Shown in pieces: positions 48,975 to 64,000 of a stretch of DNA of 64,000 bases. Made by a program: the position numbers and the translations under genes. The stretch's first letter is position 1. Each line of letters opens with the position of its first letter. This stretch comes from Nocardia arthritidis NBRC 100137 (GTDB lineage Bacteria > Actinomycetota > Actinomycetes > Mycobacteriales > Mycobacteriaceae). The stretch is taken from contig NZ_BDBB01000041.1 in the NCBI RefSeq assembly GCF_001612765.1, positions 1-64,000 on the forward strand, read 5' to 3'. The notes beneath the pieces are model-generated. The model saw only the letters and a program-made list of their open reading frames with translations. It made no database searches and was not told the origin of the DNA.

Positions 48975-49353
48975 CTTTTTCCCCGCCGACCCGACATTAA
49001 CCGAACATTCGGTATGTTCTTGCCCCCATAGTCCCGGAAGTGAAGGTGTGTAATTAAGTTGCGCACTGTTCGCCACGCAACATAGGCGATCGCCGGGGTA
49101 CCATCGAACAGTCTGGTCAGGGCCCGTTTTGCTTCGGATCGCCCTAGTTGAGTCGCAATGTTTGCGGAAATGTAACCAACCAAAGTGGCCTTCTGCCAAG
49201 GACGTTGGATGTGACACAAATCCAAAACGTCGGCAATCCGGTTGATGCGACGCTCCGAATCATAGGGCGTGGATCACGTCCTACAGCTGGCGCGCGCGCT
49301 TGCTGGGGTGGTGCTCGGGGAGTTGCGTCAACAGCGGCAGAACGGAGTGATTG
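48975..49353. other. 379-bp AT-richer leader region of the NRPS gene
   Basis: Clearly less GC-rich than its surroundings. It contains inverted repeats at 49003-49019 and 49202-49230 but no convincing coding frame. The Shine-Dalgarno CGGAG lies at 49343-49347. No palindrome of the IdeR/DmdR iron-box type (TTAGGTTAGGC...) was found. Confidence 0.6.
49202..49230. promoter_or_regulatory. Inverted repeat TTGGAT-N9-ATCCAA in the NRPS leader
   Basis: The 6-bp arms (49205-49210 and 49220-49225) extend outward to ACG/ACGT with a one-base bulge. Located about 125 bases before the NRPS start; could be an operator or an RNA hairpin. Confidence 0.4.
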
Positions 49354-62996
<13,643 letters not shown>

Positions 62997-63000
<4 letters not shown>

Positions 63001-63989
63001 GCTTCGCGGTGGAGGTAACCGGCCTGGTGAAGAACTACGGCCGGGTCCGCGTGCTGGACGAGGTCGACCTACGAATCCCGACCGGCACCATCATGGGACT
63101 GCTCGGCCCGAACGGCGCGGGTAAGACGACGACCGTGCGGATCGTCACCACGCTGCTGAAACCGTCCGCCGGGTCGGTGCGGGTAGCGGGGATCGACGTG
63201 CTGCGCGATCCCGCGGCGGCGCGCAAACGGATCGGCCTGTCCGGCCAGTACGCGGCCGTCGACGCCAACCTGTCCGGCTACGAGAACCTGCGCATGGTGG
63301 CCCGGCTGTACGGGATGTCCCCGCGCCATGCGTCCGCCCGGGCCGCCGAACTGCTCGACGTCCTCGGGCTCGACTACGCCGCGCATCGCAGGGCCGGAAC
63401 CTACTCCGGTGGCATGGCCCGGCGGCTCGACCTCGCCGGTGCGCTGGTCGCCCGGCCCGCCGTGGTGGTGCTGGACGAGCCGACCACCGGTTTGGACCCG
63501 CGCGGCAGGCTGGATATGTGGCGGGTGATCGGCGAGCTCGTCGACGACGGGACCACGGTGCTGCTCACCACGCAGTATCTCGAAGAGGCCGACCTGCTGG
63601 CCGACCGCATCACCGTGATCGACCACGGGCGGGTCATCGCCCGCGGCTCGGCCGACGAGCTGAAGACCTCGATCGGCGGCGATCGCCTCACCGTCACCCT
63701 GGCCGCCGGCCAGGCCGCCGAGCCCGCGCTGGTCGTACTGGCGCAGATCGGCGTCGGCGAGCCCGGCCACGAGGCGGGCACGGACGAAGTGTCGGTGGTG
63801 GTCGGCGATGGTTCGCGCACCATGGTGGAGGCGCTGCGCAGGCTCGACGACGCGGGTGTCTGCGTGGTCGACGCGAACGTGCACCGGCCCAGCCTCGACG
63901 ACGTATTCCTTTCCCTCACCGGCAAACCGGGCGGCGCGCCCGCCACGGAACCGGAGACCGACGACGTACAAGAGGAGATCATGTCGTGA
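62997..63989 (+). CDS. drrA: DrrA-type ABC exporter ATP-binding protein
   Basis: A 330-residue ATPase of the daunorubicin-resistance family: Walker A GPNGAGKTTT (about 37-46), Q-loop region LSGQYAAVDANLSGYENL, signature YSGGMARRLDLA, Walker B VVVLDEPTTGLDPRGR, switch His region LLTTQYLEEADLLADRI and a DrrA-type C-terminal extension ending near EEIMS. GTG start overlapping the NRPS stop. In mycobacteria DrrABC export PDIM lipids; here the coupling suggests export of the NRPS product. Confidence 0.93.
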
Positions 63990-64000
63990 GCACGGCAATG
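63986..64000 (+). CDS. Start of the next gene, probably DrrB-type permease (right-truncated)
   Basis: GTG at 63986 overlaps the drrA stop (GTGA) and opens MSTAM before the window ends. Identity as the membrane permease is inferred only from the usual drrA-drrB order. Confidence 0.45.

Noticed and set aside
49003..49019. GAACAT-N5-ATGTTC as a LexA/SOS box
   Set aside because: The actinobacterial SOS box needs GAAC-N4-GTTC; here nine bases separate GAAC and GTTC, and the downstream gene is an NRPS.
48971..49225. An 84-residue minus-strand frame in the NRPS leader
   Set aside because: No motif, starts without a ribosome site, and lies in a non-coding AT-rich region.

Overview
The window is high-GC actinobacterial chromosome, most likely from Nocardia or a close mycolic-acid-containing relative. 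The grounds are strongly GC-biased codon use, many GTG and TTG starts, actinobacterial families (DUF4333, DUF4235, DUF3618, RskA, a DUF574 methyltransferase remnant, F420-type split-barrel enzymes) and gene order. Recalled from memory, the backbone follows Mycobacterium tuberculosis from Rv2092c (helY) down to about Rv2051c (lnt/ppm1): helY, a DUF4333 protein, a 5'-3' exonuclease, pepE, an Rv2074-like enzyme, an Rv2073c-like SDR, cobL, cobK, cobIJ, cobH, cobG, cobN, an Rv2061c-like enzyme, fxsA and lnt. No rRNA, tRNA, CRISPR array, IS element or phage was seen.

Layout. 1-4 kb: helY end, DUF4333 protein, exonuclease, Xaa-Pro peptidase. 4-21 kb: a dispersed aerobic cobalamin locus (cobL, cobK, cobIJ, cobH, cobG, cobN). 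cobN has a cobalamin riboswitch leader. cobM is absent between cobL and cobK, where a secreted glycine-zipper protein sits instead. Interspersed are a PadR regulator with a clear operator, a heptad-repeat coiled-coil protein, an Lrp/dimethylargininase pair, a decayed stretch with two gene remnants, and an MFS/TetR pair. 21-28 kb: a second glycine-zipper protein, WYL regulator, P450, STAS protein, an envelope-stress-like operon (holin-like, DUF3618, DUF4235), TerD and RskA. 28-44 kb: carboxylate-amine ligase, D-amino-acid oxidase, PucR regulator with a truncated paralogue, GGCT-like protein, epoxide hydrolase, XRE/methionine aminopeptidase pair with twin operators, VOC/PadR pair with twin operators, TldD/TldE, TauE-type permease and a two-component system. 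44-49 kb: FxsA, ribbon-helix-helix protein, amidohydrolase, an unexplained 0.8-kb stretch and lnt.

49.3-64 kb: one 13.6-kb NRPS gene encoding four modules and a thioesterase (C-A-PCP x4, TE). It is translationally coupled to a DrrA-type ABC exporter ATPase and the start of its permease, so product assembly and export are linked. The first A domain carries the EntF-type serine code; the other three share an unassigned hydrophobic-looking code. This is the best candidate for an undescribed system.

Regulation. About fourteen genes have a TANNNT -10-like hexamer 6-9 bases before the start codon and no Shine-Dalgarno, indicating leaderless transcripts. Other genes show good Shine-Dalgarno sequences and ATGA/GTGA overlaps. 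Several divergent pairs have near-perfect palindromic operators next to their regulator genes.
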